A stretch of DNA of 64,000 nucleotides from Symsagittifera roscoffensis (lineage: Eukaryota > Xenacoelomorpha > Acoela > Convolutidae): NCBI RefSeq assembly GCF_963678635.1, contig NC_087066.1, positions 46,349,129-46,413,128 of the forward strand, written 5' to 3'. The notes under the pieces are model-generated. The model did no database searches and was not told the origin of the DNA. It saw only the letters and a program-made list of their open reading frames with translations. Below, piece after piece: positions 10,365-23,027 of this stretch (position 1 is the stretch's first letter; each line of letters starts with the position of its first letter). The translations under genes were made by a program, and so were the position numbers.

Positions 10365-12970
10365 GAAGTATATGCTAGTGGAAGTAACTTCACGTCTGTT
10401 GACCATTCGGTGTTTTTTTAAAAATCTTTTTCGATAAAAATACATCGAAGGTATTCTCGAACTAAGCGGTTCATGCCTTCAACTAGTCAGTTTGCCCATT
10501 GGGCATGTGATGTTCTCGGTAGTGTTTAATTTTGTTAAGGTAACAAATTGCAACTATTTAGTTTCTTTTAATGAGTTCTGTTCCATTATATGTCACAAGG
10601 ATTTCCTGCAAAAATGCCGACTAGACAAAAAATGCCAATTAGAAATATCCGACCAAATAAGATCAAGCTATTAAGAGCTGAAAGACAACAAAACAAGTTT
10701 TCCTTCAAAAATAAATTTTGAAAAAATTTGATTTTGAATTTGAAAAATGCCTCAGCATTTGAATTAAAAAAATGACTCTTAGAATTATCCGACCAAATAA
10801 GATCAAGCTTTTAAGAGCTGAATGAAAAAAAAACAAATTTTCCTCCAAAAAAATTTAATACAAAAAAATTTAATTGCAACTTTTTTTGATATTTATTTAT
10901 GGGTATGCGTTCAAACTCATGTGGAATGCTTCTAGTGAAACATTGTGGGCAGATAGCTTCTTTCATTATGAAAGAAATACATACTGTATTCGGGTTTTGC
11001 ATAGAAACATGAAGAAACATGCTCATTAACTGTTCAAATAATTTCGAAATGTGTTTTCATTTTTTCAGCATTTGCTAAAAATGTTCATTGTGTGTTCAAA
11101 TCCTTAGAAAATTTTAGATTTGATCAACCAAAACTGGATTTCGCAAAGTAGTTTAAATTTTGAAAATTATGGTAATCAAAATTGAAAGGGAGGACTGCAC
11201 CCCCATTGTTAGCTCCCTACTGCTTCTGGAATTCACATAATACTCAATACTAAAATATTGAGTACAGCGTGCAGTACAGAGATGATGGAACAAAGGTCGT
11301 GTAAAAAAATTGGCCAATTGTGTTTCGCATACTTACTCCGGGAATTCACCCGGGAGACAAAAATCGGGTGAATCAGGTGAAACCAGTGAATCAGGTGAGC
11401 TGCTCACGACACTGGACGAAACAGCCAGCCACACAGTAATGAAGAGAAGGGAACAAGTCGCATAATTCGCACCTTTTGAAGCAATGTTTTTGGATCCGAG
11501 CGAGGTACACAACAACTGATATTGTTGAAAAGACAGTTTCACTCCATTGAAAAATCAGTTAAAAGTTTATGTTTCGACCTGTTTCGACTCGATGCTTCGA
11601 ATTTAAGTTCAATTGCACGCCTTGCGCGTCTATAAATTTTTGATCGAATTCTGTATGGCACTTGGTTTGACCATTATGGTCGAAACACATAATGAAAAAA
11701 CCTCAAATGGGGAATGCGTCGTTAAAAAAGATATAGAAATGCATAAAATGGCATTTAAAGAAATTACAAAATTAAAACTTTTGTGTTAAGGCATGATCGT
11801 TTAAATTTTTTTTCACCAAGTTTTTTAACTGTCTTTTCTAACAGTTGTCGTGCGTTAATGCTTAAGTTTCTGTAGATTAACAATGCAAAAGTTTCTGCTA
11901 TTGAGTGGGTTGAATTTTTTGTTTTAAGAGCTCGGCGTAATTGATTGATGGATGATAATTTATGAATTGTAATTGCTCAAGGGAAAAATTAGCTTAATCA
12001 GTGTATATTGCAATTGCGCAATCATTCACTGACTAGGGGCACTTCATGTCCGGTGCTCTTAGGTGGATATTAGGGCTGAAACAATTACTGAAACTGACAC
12101 TGCTATTTGAAAACTAAATTTAATGCCGTCTTAGTCTTAAGAGGGTCTTTTTGATTATACCGAAATTGCGCACTTACCGTTGACATTTCACCACGCGACA
12201 GAGACCAAATTAGCAGGCTAGCGTGGGCTTGCTGCGGTTATTTTGCATATTCAAGGCGATTTGTAGCAACATAGATTTAAGAGTTTCCACATCAACAATT
12301 ATAAACCTCATTTGGGTTTTCATTTGAAATTCTAAAACGTAAACAAGGAGAGATTCAAAATTGGAAACTGCTTTTGGGAGGCTATAAGTTTTTCTCGAGA
12401 GGGACGTTAATGTGTAATAAAAAAATAAAAATTTTGGCAATCGCTAAAACTTATCCATAAATGATTAAACTCAGGTCAATTAAAAAGATGGTAATTATCA
12501 CAGTTTTCAATGTGGCTGCAGAACAGAAAATCACAGTAGAAGCTTTCAAAGAACTGTTGACGTAAGAATTGAGACGTAAATTTTTTGAATTTTTTGTAGT
12601 GTTCTCCAAAAAACTATATATATTGCAAAATTTATAACAAACTCAAATTAAGGCAAAAACTGTGACAACAAAGATTGATATAAAGGAATGTTTGAAAATG
12701 CAAAAAAGCTGAACTTTGTTTTGCGAAGATAGGAATATCAAAAGAGAAGTATATCGTGTCATAGTGATTAAATTAGTTCAAGGTCCATTTCAGTTCAATT
12801 CTTCGATGCAATCAATCAATCAGTCAAATTCTGGAACTAATTATTACTTAACATACGGACTTGTCTCTCACCTTTGGTTGACCTCTAGTTCATTGCCTCC
12901 GATTAACTTTATTAATTGCACCCTAACTTTATCTATCTTATCTAATTACACTTATTAATTTTTTCGTGAC

Positions 12971-13033
12971 ATGGATCAGGCAACAGGTCAAAATGGGGGG
13001 AAACCCACTAAAAATAACGTCGTTCTGGCCTCT
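12971..13033 (+). pseudogene. gag 5' stub, unit B
   Basis: Only the first ~21 codons of gag (ATG at 12971, MDQATGQNGGKPTKNN...) remain. The sequence then jumps to a point equivalent to A 6813, removing about 1 kb. Confidence 0.6.
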
Positions 13034-13639
13034 GAGGAGAGACATGACTCATGGGACTCGGATGATTCGTTAATTTAGGTTGTCTTTGCCGTTCATTCAA
13101 GAAAAGAAACTGAACTAAAACTAGCAGGCGCAAAATACCGATAAAAATCCAAGAATTATCGGAAAAACAATGAACTTACACAGCTCAAACGGAGCGGAAC
13201 CTAAGAAATTTTCTCGAAAGACATCCGAGCATCAGCAGCGGCGACGAATAGAAGAAAACAACCAGACTTTGAAACTATTACTTAGCGTAGAAGTCAAATG
13301 TACTGAAGGTAATATTAATATTTCAATTCCCTCGGCGTTCCGGGCGAAACTTATCTGCCGGTCAAGCCTGAAAATTGTATGATGTCCATAATTTCACGTA
13401 ATTATGAAACTCTAGATAAAGGGAGCGCCCCCACCCCGAGCTATTCAAACTTTGATTTATCGCAGCCCATGACCCTGCAGACCTCAAATTAGAAGCGATT
13501 ATAGAAATTATTAAATGCAAAGAACCTAAAATACACAACAAAATTTATCCGATGAGCGAGTACTCCGCCCAGTAACTCAAAAATGTCATTTAAAAGACAA
13601 TTGCATGTGAAAGGACAAGAAGCTGAACAATAGACAAAC

Positions 13640-14300
13640 CTTTTAACATCATGGAAAGTCTTAAAAGTATGAGGCGGCCAAAGATATATATGGTACTCGT
13701 CTATATATCGCAGCTAAGCATTGTTAGCGGAAAACTGTCAAGAATGCACAGTAGCCGGTAGAAAATTGAAAAATTTGTGCTCAAAAAGGGACATGGGGAG
13801 AATACCTAAGCAAAAAGAACCAAGTGGATCAACACACCTAGAAATTTGATGGCCGATCAACTACCTAAATGAACTTAAAAAGTATGTCCTAGTAGCGGTA
13901 GACCAGTTCTCAAAATGCTTATCGCCCATGGTTTGTAGTTCAAATATTTCCGATAAAATCCGAAAGTTTTAAAACTTACATATATAAACAACCCTGGTGT
14001 ACCGCGACAGATCCATATCGATCAAAAGTCAAATTTCAATCCAAAAATGTAAAAAGCTTTTGTAATGGGGAAGGAATCGTGGTAGTCCTATCATCGATGC
14101 ACGATCTTCGAGCAACGGGTGCGTCAAACAAACAGTTGGCAGTCAGAAGAACTCAGTACTTACTTACGCTCGAGAAGAAAAATTGGAGCCCTTGGAGAAA
14201 AAGTTGGAAAGAGCCATCGGAGCTCAAAGATTAACGCCACTCTAAAATTCACACCATTTGAAGCTCACCAAAGTCGGGAGGCAAATAAGGTGCTCAGAAA
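13640..14300 (+). pseudogene. Integrase segment 1, unit B
   Basis: Homologous to A 9650-10310, with the same integrase words (zinc-finger piece, catalytic-core words, post-catalytic helix) in broken frames. It ends at GTGCTCAGAAATGTATGAG, where the second copy begins. Confidence 0.6.
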
Positions 14301-15029
14301 TGTATGAGACCAAAATGCATGAGGTGGCCAAAGATATATATAGTACCCATCTATATATTGCAGCTAAGCATTGTTAGCGGAAAACTGTCAAGAATGCATG
14401 CCGGTAGAAATTTGAAAAATACATGCTCAAAAAGGGACATGGGGAAATTACCTAAGCAAAAAGAACCAAGTGGACTAACACACTTAAAAATTTGATGGCC
14501 GATCAACTACCTAAATGAACTTAAAAAGTATGTCCTAGTAGCGGTAGAACAGTTCTCAAAATGTTTATCGCCCATGGTTTGTAGTTCAAATATTTCCGAA
14601 AAAATCCAAAACTTTTGAAACTTACATATATAAACACCCCCGGAGTACCGCGACAGATCCATATCGATCAAAAGTCAAATTTCAATCAAAAAATGTATAA
14701 AGTTTTTGTAATGGGGAAGGAATCGTGGTATTCCTGTCATCGATGCACGATCACCGAGCAACGGGTGCGTCAAACAAACAGTTGGCAGTCAGAAGAACTC
14801 TGTACTTACTTACGCACGAGAAGAAAAATTGGAGCCCCTGGAGAAAAAATTGGAAAGGGCTATCGGAGCTCTGAGATTATCAAATAACGCCACCCTAAAA
14901 TTAACACCATTTGAAGTTCACCAAAGTCGGGAGGCAAATACGGTGCTCAGAAATCAGGTTATTGACCATCCAGATTTTTGGTTAAAAACAATTTCATATG
15001 GTGATAATTCAAATGTTGTGGTCTTTTGA
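14301..15029 (+). pseudogene. Integrase segment 2, unit B (tandem duplicate)
   Basis: A second copy of the ~640-bp integrase segment follows directly. Its frame at 14615-14887 keeps TPGVPRQIHIDQKSNFNQK, the region round the second catalytic Asp of the DDE core, and 14829-15029 keeps the C-terminal helix. The junction (AAATGTATGAG(A/G)CCAAAATGCA) is identical in unit C, so the duplication happened before B and C separated. Confidence 0.65.
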
Positions 15030-17477
15030 GAAAAATATGCTAGTGGAAGTAACTTCACGTCTGTTGACCATTCGGTGTATTTTAAAAATCTTTTTCGATA
15101 AATATACATCGAAGGTATTCTCGAACTAAGCGGTTCATGCCTTCAACTAGTCAGTTTGCCCATTGGGCATGTGATGTTCTCGGTAGTGTTTAATATTGTT
15201 AAGGTAACAAATTGCAACTATTTAGTTTTTTTAATGAGTTCTGTTCCATTATATGTCATAGGGATTTCCTGCAAAAATGCCGACTAGACAAAAAATGCCG
15301 ATTAGAAATATCCGACCAAAAAAGATCAAGCTATTAAGAGCTGAAAGAAAACAAAACAAATTTTCCTTCAAAAAACATTAAAATTGCAAATTTGATTGCA
15401 ACTTTTTTTTTAATATTTATTTATGGGTATGCGTTCAAACTCATATGGAATGCTTCTAGTGAATCAATGTGGGCATATAGCTTCTTTCATTATGAAACAA
15501 TTACATACTGTGTTCGGTTTTTGCATAGAAACACGAAGAAACGTGCTCATTAACTGTTGAAATAAATTCGAAATGTCTTTTCATACTTTCAGCGTTTGCT
15601 AAACACTTTCATTGTGTGTTCAAATCCTTAGAAAATTTTAGATTTGATCAACCAAAACTGAATTTCGCAAAATAGTTTAAATTTTGAAAATTATGGTAAT
15701 CAAAATTGAAAGGGAGGACTGCACCCCCATTGTTGGCTCCCTACTGCATCTGGAATTCACTTAATACTCAAACTGAAATAGTGAGTACAGGGTGCAGTAC
15801 AGAGATGATGGAATAAAGGTCGTGTAAAAAAATTGGCCAATTGTGTTTGGCATAATTACTCCGGGAATTCACCCGGGAGACACAAATCGGGTGAATCAGG
15901 TGAAACCAGTGAATCAGGTGAGCTGCTTACGACACTGGACGAAACAGCCAGCCACACAGTAATGAAGAAAAGGGAACAAGTCGCATAATTCGCACATTTT
16001 GAAGCCATTTTTTTTGGATCCGAGCGAGGTACACAACAACTGATATGGTTGAGAAGACAATTTCACTCCAGTGAAAAATCAGTTAAAAGTTTATGTTTCG
16101 ACCTGTTTCGACTCGATGCTTCGAATTTAAGTTCGATTGCCCGCCTTGCGCGTCTATAGATTTTTGATCGAATTATGTATGGCACTTGGTTTGACCATTA
16201 TAGTCGAAACACATAATGAAAAAAACCTCAAATGGGGAATGCGTAGTTAAAAAAGATTTAGAAATGCATAAAATGGCATTTAAAGGAATTACAAAATTAA
16301 AACATTTGTGTTAAGGCATGATCGTTTATTTTTTTTTTCATCAAGTTTTTAAACTGTCTTTTCTAACAGTTGTCGTGCGTAAATGCTTAAGTATCTGTAG
16401 ATTAACAATGCAAAGTTTCTGCTATTGAATGGGTTGAATTTTTTGTTTTAAGAGCTCGGCGTAATTGATTGATGGATGATAATTTATGAATTATAATTGC
16501 TCAAGAGAAAAATTAGCTTAATCAGTGTATATTGCAATTGCGCAATCAGTCACTGGCTAGGGGGACTTCATGTCCGGTGCTCTTAGGTGGATATTAGGGC
16601 TGAAATAATTACTGAAACTGACCCTGCTATTTGAAAACTAAATTTAATGCCGTCTTAGTTTTAGGAGGGTCTTTTTGATTATACCCAAATTGCGCACTTA
16701 CTGTTGTTATTTCACCACGCCACAGAGACCAAATTAGCAGGCTAGCGTGGGCTTGCTGCGGTTATTTTGCATATTCAACGCGATTTGTAGCAACATAGAT
16801 TTAAGAGTTTCCACATCAACAATTAAAAACCTCATTTGGGTTTTCATTTGAAATTCTAAAACGTAAACAAGGAGAGATTCAAAATTGGAAACTACTTTTA
16901 GGGGGCTATAGGTTTTTCTCGAGAGGGACGTTAATGTGTAAGCAAAAAAATAAAAACTTATCCATAAATGATTAAAATCAGGTCAATTAAAAAGATGGTA
17001 AATATCACAGTTTTCAATGTGGCTGCAGAACAGAAAATCACAGTAGAAGCTTTCAAAGAACTGTTGACATAAGAATTGAGACGTAAATTTTTTGAATTTT
17101 TTGTAGTGTTCTCCAAAAAACTATATATATTGCAAAATTTATAACAAACTCAAATTAAGGCAAAAACTGTGACAACGAAGAATGATATAAAGAAATGTTT
17201 GAAAATGCAAAAAAGCTGAACTTTGTTTTGCGAAGATAGGAATATCAAAAGAGAAGTATATCGTGTCATAGTGATTAAATTAGTTCAAGGTCCATTTCAG
17301 TTCAATTCTTCGATGCAATCAATCAATCAGTCAAATTCTGGAACTAATTGTTACTTAACCTACGGACTTGTCTCTCACCTTTGGTTGACCTCTAGTTCAT
17401 TGCCTCCGATTAACTTTAATAATTGCATCCTAGCTTTATCTATCTGAAATTTTTACTCTTATTAATTTTTTCGTGAC

Positions 17478-18560
17478 ATGGATCAGGCAACAGGTCAAAA
17501 TGGGGGGAAACCCACTAAAAATAACGTCGTTCTGGCCTCCTAAGCTGGCAGAACCGTCAATGCTATGGGAATTTTGACTTAAACATTTTTCAATGTGGGA
17601 AGGAGGCCAAAATGGGATTAACTCAAAAAACTTCTTTTATGCGAGTAAGTTAACCACAGCGCAAGTTGCCGCATTACCAGCGGATTTAAACGGAAAAAAT
17701 TGACTGGAGGTGGAACAGATCTTGATATCGAACTTATAGTTGTGCCTGGGGAAAGACAGGACGAACTCCACAGGCGTAGATCACATCTGGACGTAGGGGC
17801 GACCCGTTATTCAAGAGTCATCGACTCTTTTGAAAAGGTGTTCAAGGAAGAGAGGAAAAAACCGTACGAGACATTCCAATTGCGAGCAAGAAATTAACAC
17901 GTCGGGGAGCCGTTGGAACAATTACATTCGATCTTAACTGGATTGGAGACACGATGCAATTTCGGGACTTAGAGACAACAATCTTCAACGGAGTTTTCAT
18001 TGTGAGCATGAAAAACCAAGGAGCTCAAAGTGAATTATTCAGATCAACGAAAACACCCGAGGAGGTGTATCGTATGTCGATATCCTACGGGTGGGGAGAC
18101 AAGTACGCAAAAACGTATGTATTGACAACCGGAAGAGCAACGTCGAGCAACGCAACCGGTGGATTGTTCCAGATCAAAATGGAGCCAGTGAGAGCGATCC
18201 GAGGCGTTTACCGGAAAACAGGCAACGCGAATGAGGATCGTACCGAGGGCGGCCAGAATTCTGAGGAACAATGCATAAAAAAAGAAATGGTGCTACAACT
18301 GCGACCAGCCTGGTTTCACACCAGAGCATATGACGAGATGTCCAGAAAGAAGCGGAACTTGAAACTTCTGTCGGCAAACAGGACACTAAGAAAATTTTAG
18401 AAGAAAACATGGAAATCGAGGGCGCCCGGCAGTAGGCCAAAGCCAAGGGGAGGAAGAACAATTTATGAGCGAACCCGGAGTATCGAGGATATTCATTCAC
18501 AGTATGAAAGCTTGGTCGGCTGCGTCAATGTGCCTGAGGAGAGACATGACTCATGGGAAT
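17478..18560 (+). pseudogene. gag remnant, unit C
   Basis: ATG at 17478 is followed by TAA at 17541, exactly as in unit A. Frames 17700-17897 and 17954-18400 (148 codons) hold the best-preserved Gag part, with a basic Lys/Arg-rich C-terminus (MSRKKRNLKLL) but no CCHC knuckle. TAA at 17895 and the frameshift near 17966 are shared with unit A (6179 and about 6250). Confidence 0.65.
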
Positions 18561-18659
18561 CGGATGATTCGTTAATTTAGGTTGTCTTTGCCATTCATTC
18601 AAGAAAAGAAACTGAACTAAAACTAGCAGGCGCAAAAATACCAATAAAAATCCAAGGGA

Positions 18660-18930
18660 AATACAAGCTTTTCTATATTTAATATCAGGGAATTGAGAAG
18701 GACCCTGGGCAACGCAGGAGTGAACATAAGCGAGTTGCAACTAGACGGCAAAGAATTCCGGATAATGGTAACAACCCCCTGCATCTACTTGGGACGATGT
18801 CAGTACGGCTGGAAACAAACGGAGGGGTTGTCGAGGCCAAAATTAATGTGATACGAGGAAATAGACCGTCTATTTTTGGAAGGGACCTGATGGAAGCTTC
18901 GGGTTGTATGTGTTCCAGAAAGCACCGGAG
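18660..18930 (+). pseudogene. Aspartic protease remnant, unit C
   Basis: Homologous to A 6960-7210. It keeps the RPSIFGRDLM-type C-terminal motif but with an additional frameshift (AAAGAATTCCGGATAATGG, one base shorter than A), so the frame is more broken than in A. Confidence 0.55.
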
Positions 18931-19390
18931 TAGATTATGATGTCTATCAAGGAGGAGAAATACTATTTTAGCAAGCAATTTAATAAACTTTTATGACGAG
19001 TCGTTAAAATAAGAAACGACATGGTGCAAGCAGAGTTTTTCGGAGAAAGGTTCCAATAACGCTGCAAGAAAGAGTTGATAAAAAAAGCAACCATTTGAAA
19101 AAAAAAACGACAAACTGAAAAACTAGGTAATTGTTCCGATTAGTATGTCGTATCACTGATTGTACTTACAGTGAAGAAAAACGTGTAAGTAAAAATAACA
19201 TTGGAATCAAGGGAAAAAAGTGCAAAAAAAATATTAAAAGCCAAGCATCAAGGAAATAATTGATACGGTAGGGCAAACGACAAGCAAACAAAGCGGGGGA
19301 CGTATATTTCGCATCAATGGACTTAACATACGTATGCGGACAGCTACGGTTTAGGCCAAAAACAAGCGTACAATGTAAATTTTCATTCGT

Positions 19391-19705
19391 TTGGTGGCAG
19401 TTGATGAGGCTTATGAGTTTAAAACCGGCTTCAACGATTTAACGACGATGCTTGCCGAAATCCAGAGATTAAGGATGCAATGCTATCTTAATATCCACAG
19501 TCCAACGCATTTTTTGATGATTATTGTTTGTAATCAAAGGCAGCATTCTGGTTGTAACCAGGAGCAGATTGAATTCATATCGGTGGTCGAAAAAATTTTG
19601 AGAAAATTAGATGAGGAGAAAATGTCATTAAAGCTTACTAACGCAATTTCGCACAACACAAACGCAAATGGTTTGGTCATAAAATCACATGTCGCGTCGT
19701 GTTAA
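19391..19705 (+). pseudogene. Reverse transcriptase remnant, unit C
   Basis: Matches A 7677-7994 almost base for base: AEIQRLRMQC and VEKILRKLDEEKMSLKL are visible. The catalytic YxDD is absent (FLMIIVCNQ). The frame ends soon after the KC-x-F segment. Confidence 0.65.
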
Positions 19706-21380
19706 GGCTCAAATCAGTTATGGGATCCATACACAACCTACACAAGTATCTTCCAGCATAGACGAATTATCAGCCCCGTTACGATCTTCACTAAGTGGGG
19801 AAAAAGAAACTATATGGGTAATGGAGTGCCAAACAGCGTTCGAGAATCTAAAAGAGCAGGCGGCGAATATAGTCGAACGACGGAATTTTGATACACATCG
19901 CGATATCCGGAGAGTGTGCGACGACAGCCAAAATGGACCTTCGCGTCACCTTACCTGAATGATACCGAGAAAAAGTACTCGAGGAATGAAATATAAATTC
20001 TAGTGGTCCTGTGGGGACCAAGTAATTTAGAAACTACGTTTTAGGAAGTTCTTGTCGCAACAGACTCCAAAGCATTATTCTAACTCTTTAACTCTTGAAT
20101 GAAAACAAAAAAAGAACAAATTTCTCAAGCCTCGCAGATTGTCTTTATCGGTTAGCATATTCGATAGCTTATTCACTGTGGCTATAATTACTTCAATTCG
20201 CGGCGCCCTAGAATTCTAAGATTTAATTAACTGCAAAGACAAAATTATAACGCTATCAGCAGCCAATCAGAACAGAGTCTGTAAAGTTTTGAATAAAAAA
20301 TAACTGGTAGATGGCAAAAATGCATACGATGGAAAACGTACCAATTACATTCCAGCGATTTGCTTGATCGGAAGATCAAATGACTAAAATGAAAATTTAG
20401 TTGGGGCAACTATGGGATCTGGAGCGTTCAAACGGAATCTGTTTACATACAGAAATGGGTTGACAACTGCCAGTAAAATAGTAGAAAATGTATCCCAAAA
20501 AAAATACGAAAGCGCGTGAAAAATAACTGGAAGGTGACCTTGCCATCAATGTGAGCTTGAGCCTGCGTACAGTATTTGCAGAAAACAGAATTTTAGAGTG
20601 AACAATTTACTCAATCACGTAAATTAATTGCGAGAACAGAAAGAGGGGATTCACGCTTAAAGGACTCCTTAATCCCTGTCAAGGAACTTAAGTAGAATTG
20701 ATAATCCTTGACATTTCTAGAAGATGGTTGGGCCACAGTAGCCCACCAGAGCTAGGCTTGAGTTTGATTGAATGTGATATTAGTTGGCAATATCTAGGGC
20801 CAAAATCAGGCTGAAATTTCGAACAAAAATGGTTGTGCTTTATCGTTATGACACGTTTGTTCTTCTATTTATAGATTAAGAATTTAACATCTTAAAATCA
20901 GTAATAGAAAGAATTATCGGAAAAACAATGAACTTACACAGCTCAAACGGAGCGGAACCTAAGAAAATTTCTCGAAAGACATCCGAGCATCAGCAGCGGC
21001 GACGAATAGAAGAAAACAACCAGACTTTGAAAGCTATTACTTAGCGTAGAAGTCAAATGTACTGAAGGTAATATTAGTATTTCAATTTTCTCGGCGTTCC
21101 GGGCGAAACTTATCCGCCGTTCAAGCCTGAAAATTGTATGATGTCCATAATTCCACGTAATTATGAAACTTTAGATAAAGGAAGCGCCCCCCTCCCGAGC
21201 TATTCAAACTTCGATTTATCGCAGCCCATGACCCTGCAGACCTCAAACTAGAAGCGATTATAGAAATTATTAAATGCAAAGAACCTAAAATACACAACAA
21301 AATTTACCCGATGAGCGAGTACTCCGCCCAGTACACTCAAAAATTTCATTTAAAAGACAATTGCATGTGAATGGACAAGA
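19706..21380 (+). pseudogene. RNase H and linker remnant, unit C
   Basis: The frame 19689-19958 corresponds to the thumb/connection stretch. Compared with A, about 50 bp around the LLEHWAPDG words and about 100 bp near the ADYLSR words are missing. From about 20220 to 21380 the sequence follows A 8650-9640 with no assignable frame. Confidence 0.5.
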
Positions 21381-21399
21381 AGCTGAACAATAGATAAAC

Positions 21400-22070
21400 C
21401 TTTTAACATTCTGGAAAGTCTAAAAAGTATGAGGCGGCCAAAGATATATATGGTACCCGTCTATATATCGCAGCTAAGCATTGTTAGCGTGAAACTGTCA
21501 AGAATGCACAGTAGCCGGCAGAAAATTGAAAAATTTGTGCTCAAAAAGGGACATGGGGAGAATACCTAAGCAAAAAGAACCAAGTGGATCAACACACATA
21601 GAAAATTGATGGCCGATCAACTACCTAAATGAACCTAAAAAGTTTGTCCTAGTAGCGGTAGACCAGTTCTAAAAAATTTTATCGTCCATGGTTTGTAGTT
21701 CAAATATTTCCGATAAAATCCGAAAGTTTTAAAACTTACATAAATAAACAACCCCGGAGTACCGCGACAGATCCATATCGATCAAAAGTCAAATTTCAAT
21801 CCAAAAATGTAAAAAAGCTTTGTAATGGGGAAGGAATCGTGGTAGTCCTATCATCGATGCACGATCTCCGAGCAACGGGTGCGTCAAACAAACAGTTGGC
21901 AATCAGAAGAACTCAGTACTTACTTACGCTCGAGAAGAAAAATTGGAGCCCTTGGAGAAAAAGTTGGAAATGGCCATCGGAGTTCTAAGATTGTCGAATA
22001 ACGCCACCCTAAAATTAACACCATTTGAAGCTCACCAAAGTCCGGAGGCAAATACGGTGCTCAGAAATGT
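21400..22070 (+). pseudogene. Integrase segment 1, unit C
   Basis: Homologous to A 9650-10310 and B 13640-14300, with the same broken integrase words. It ends at the shared duplication junction. Confidence 0.6.
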
Positions 22071-22557
22071 ATGAGGCCAAAATGCACGAGGTGGCCAAAG
22101 ATATATATAGTACCCATTTATATATTGCAGCTAAGCATTGTTAGCGGAAAACTGTCAAGAATGCACAGTAGCCGGGAGAAATATGAAAAGTACATGCTCA
22201 AAAAGGGACATGGGGAGAATACCTAAGCAAAAAAAACCAAGTGGATCAACACACTTAAAAATTTGATGGCCGATCAACTACCTAAATGAACTTAAAAAGT
22301 ATGTCCTAGTAGCGGTAGACCAGTTCTCAAAATGTTTATCGCCCATGGTTTGTAGTTCAAATATTTCCGATAAAATCAGAAAATTTTAAAACTTACATAT
22401 ATAAACAACCCCGGAGTACCGCGACAGATCCATATCAATCAAAAGTCAAATTTCAATCCAAAAATGTAAAAAGCTTTTGTAATGGGGAAGGAATCGTGGT
22501 AGTTCTATCATCGGTGCACGATCTTCGAGCAACGGGTGCGTCAAACAAACAGTTGGC
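22071..22557 (+). pseudogene. Integrase segment 2, unit C, truncated
   Basis: Second copy of the integrase segment, cut at 22557 by the junction with the minus-strand element. It covers the zinc-finger piece and part of the catalytic core only. Confidence 0.6.
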
Positions 22558-22951
22558 AAACTATAATGGTATTTATTTGTGCAGTATCAGAGTATGTTTT
22601 TACTGCGTATTTACATTCTAATCGTGGTGGTAATTCGTCTTTTGCGATAAAGAACTTTATATTTTGTGGTATTTCTACAGTCGTTTTTCGTGTAAGTAAT
22701 TCAGTTTGTGTGTTTCGACTAGGTGAATCAGGTAAAGCAAGGTTTTTTTCTTCTGTCCGAACTATATGTAGGTTTTGAAATTTCGTTAGAATTATTTGAA
22801 ATCTGTATACTCTCTGATTTGGATTACATTTCTGTGCGAAAAGGAAAATTATTGGTTTATGATCTGTAGAAAAAATTGTTGGGTGTTTTGATCCAAGGAT
22901 TAAATTTTCATAATCTGTTAATGTATATATTTTGGCTGTATATTGACTCAT
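22541..22951 (-). pseudogene. RNase H / tether remnant of minus-strand element
   Basis: A 136-codon frame whose N-terminal part is RNase H-like: FSTDHKPIIF is the DHKPL motif, VYRFQIILTKF the tether helix and LPDSPSRN the ADxLSR-like end. The last few codons run into unit C and are not part of the protein. The start at 22951 is arbitrary; upstream sequence in another frame continues the domain. Confidence 0.7.
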
Positions 22952-23027
22952 AAGTGTGAAGAGTATGAGTTATGCTTGTGTAAAAAGTCCTGAATTTGTT
23001 GATATAAGGTTTACTTTTTTGTCTTGA

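Larger units (their letters stand above)
3444..10641 (+). repeat. Dead Gypsy retrotransposon unit A of a tandem array
   Basis: This 7.2-kb unit starts GAAATATCCGACCAAATAAG and ends where the next unit begins with the same words at 10642. The order is non-coding leader (3444-5761), gag, protease, reverse transcriptase, RNase H and integrase remnants, then a short tail. Frames are broken throughout. The first 140 bp are duplicated in tandem (second copy from about 3587), a trait shared with unit B but not C. Unit A has a single integrase segment, unlike B and C. Confidence 0.85.
10642..15304 (+). repeat. Dead Gypsy retrotransposon unit B, internally deleted
   Basis: The unit begins immediately after A with the same sequence and is 4.66 kb long. 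Relative to A it lacks most of gag (jump at about 13033, from the first gag codons to TGAGGAGAGACATGACTC) and all protease-reverse transcriptase-RNase H (jump at about 13150). It carries the tandem 140-bp start of A and the duplicated integrase segment of C, so it looks like a recombinant between A-type and C-type units. Confidence 0.8.
15305..22557 (+). repeat. Dead Gypsy retrotransposon unit C, truncated at right
   Basis: The fullest unit after A: leader 15305-17477, gag, protease, reverse transcriptase, RNase H, and integrase with its tandem duplicate. It lacks the 140-bp start duplication of A and B. It stops abruptly at GTTGGCA (22557), where a minus-strand retroelement begins. In B the same words continue into GTCAGAAGAAC. 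Confidence 0.85.

Noticed and set aside
12716-12958. 80-codon plus-strand frame recurring at 17223-17447
   Set aside because: It lies in the untranslated leader of retrotransposon units, ends differently in each and has no recognisable features.
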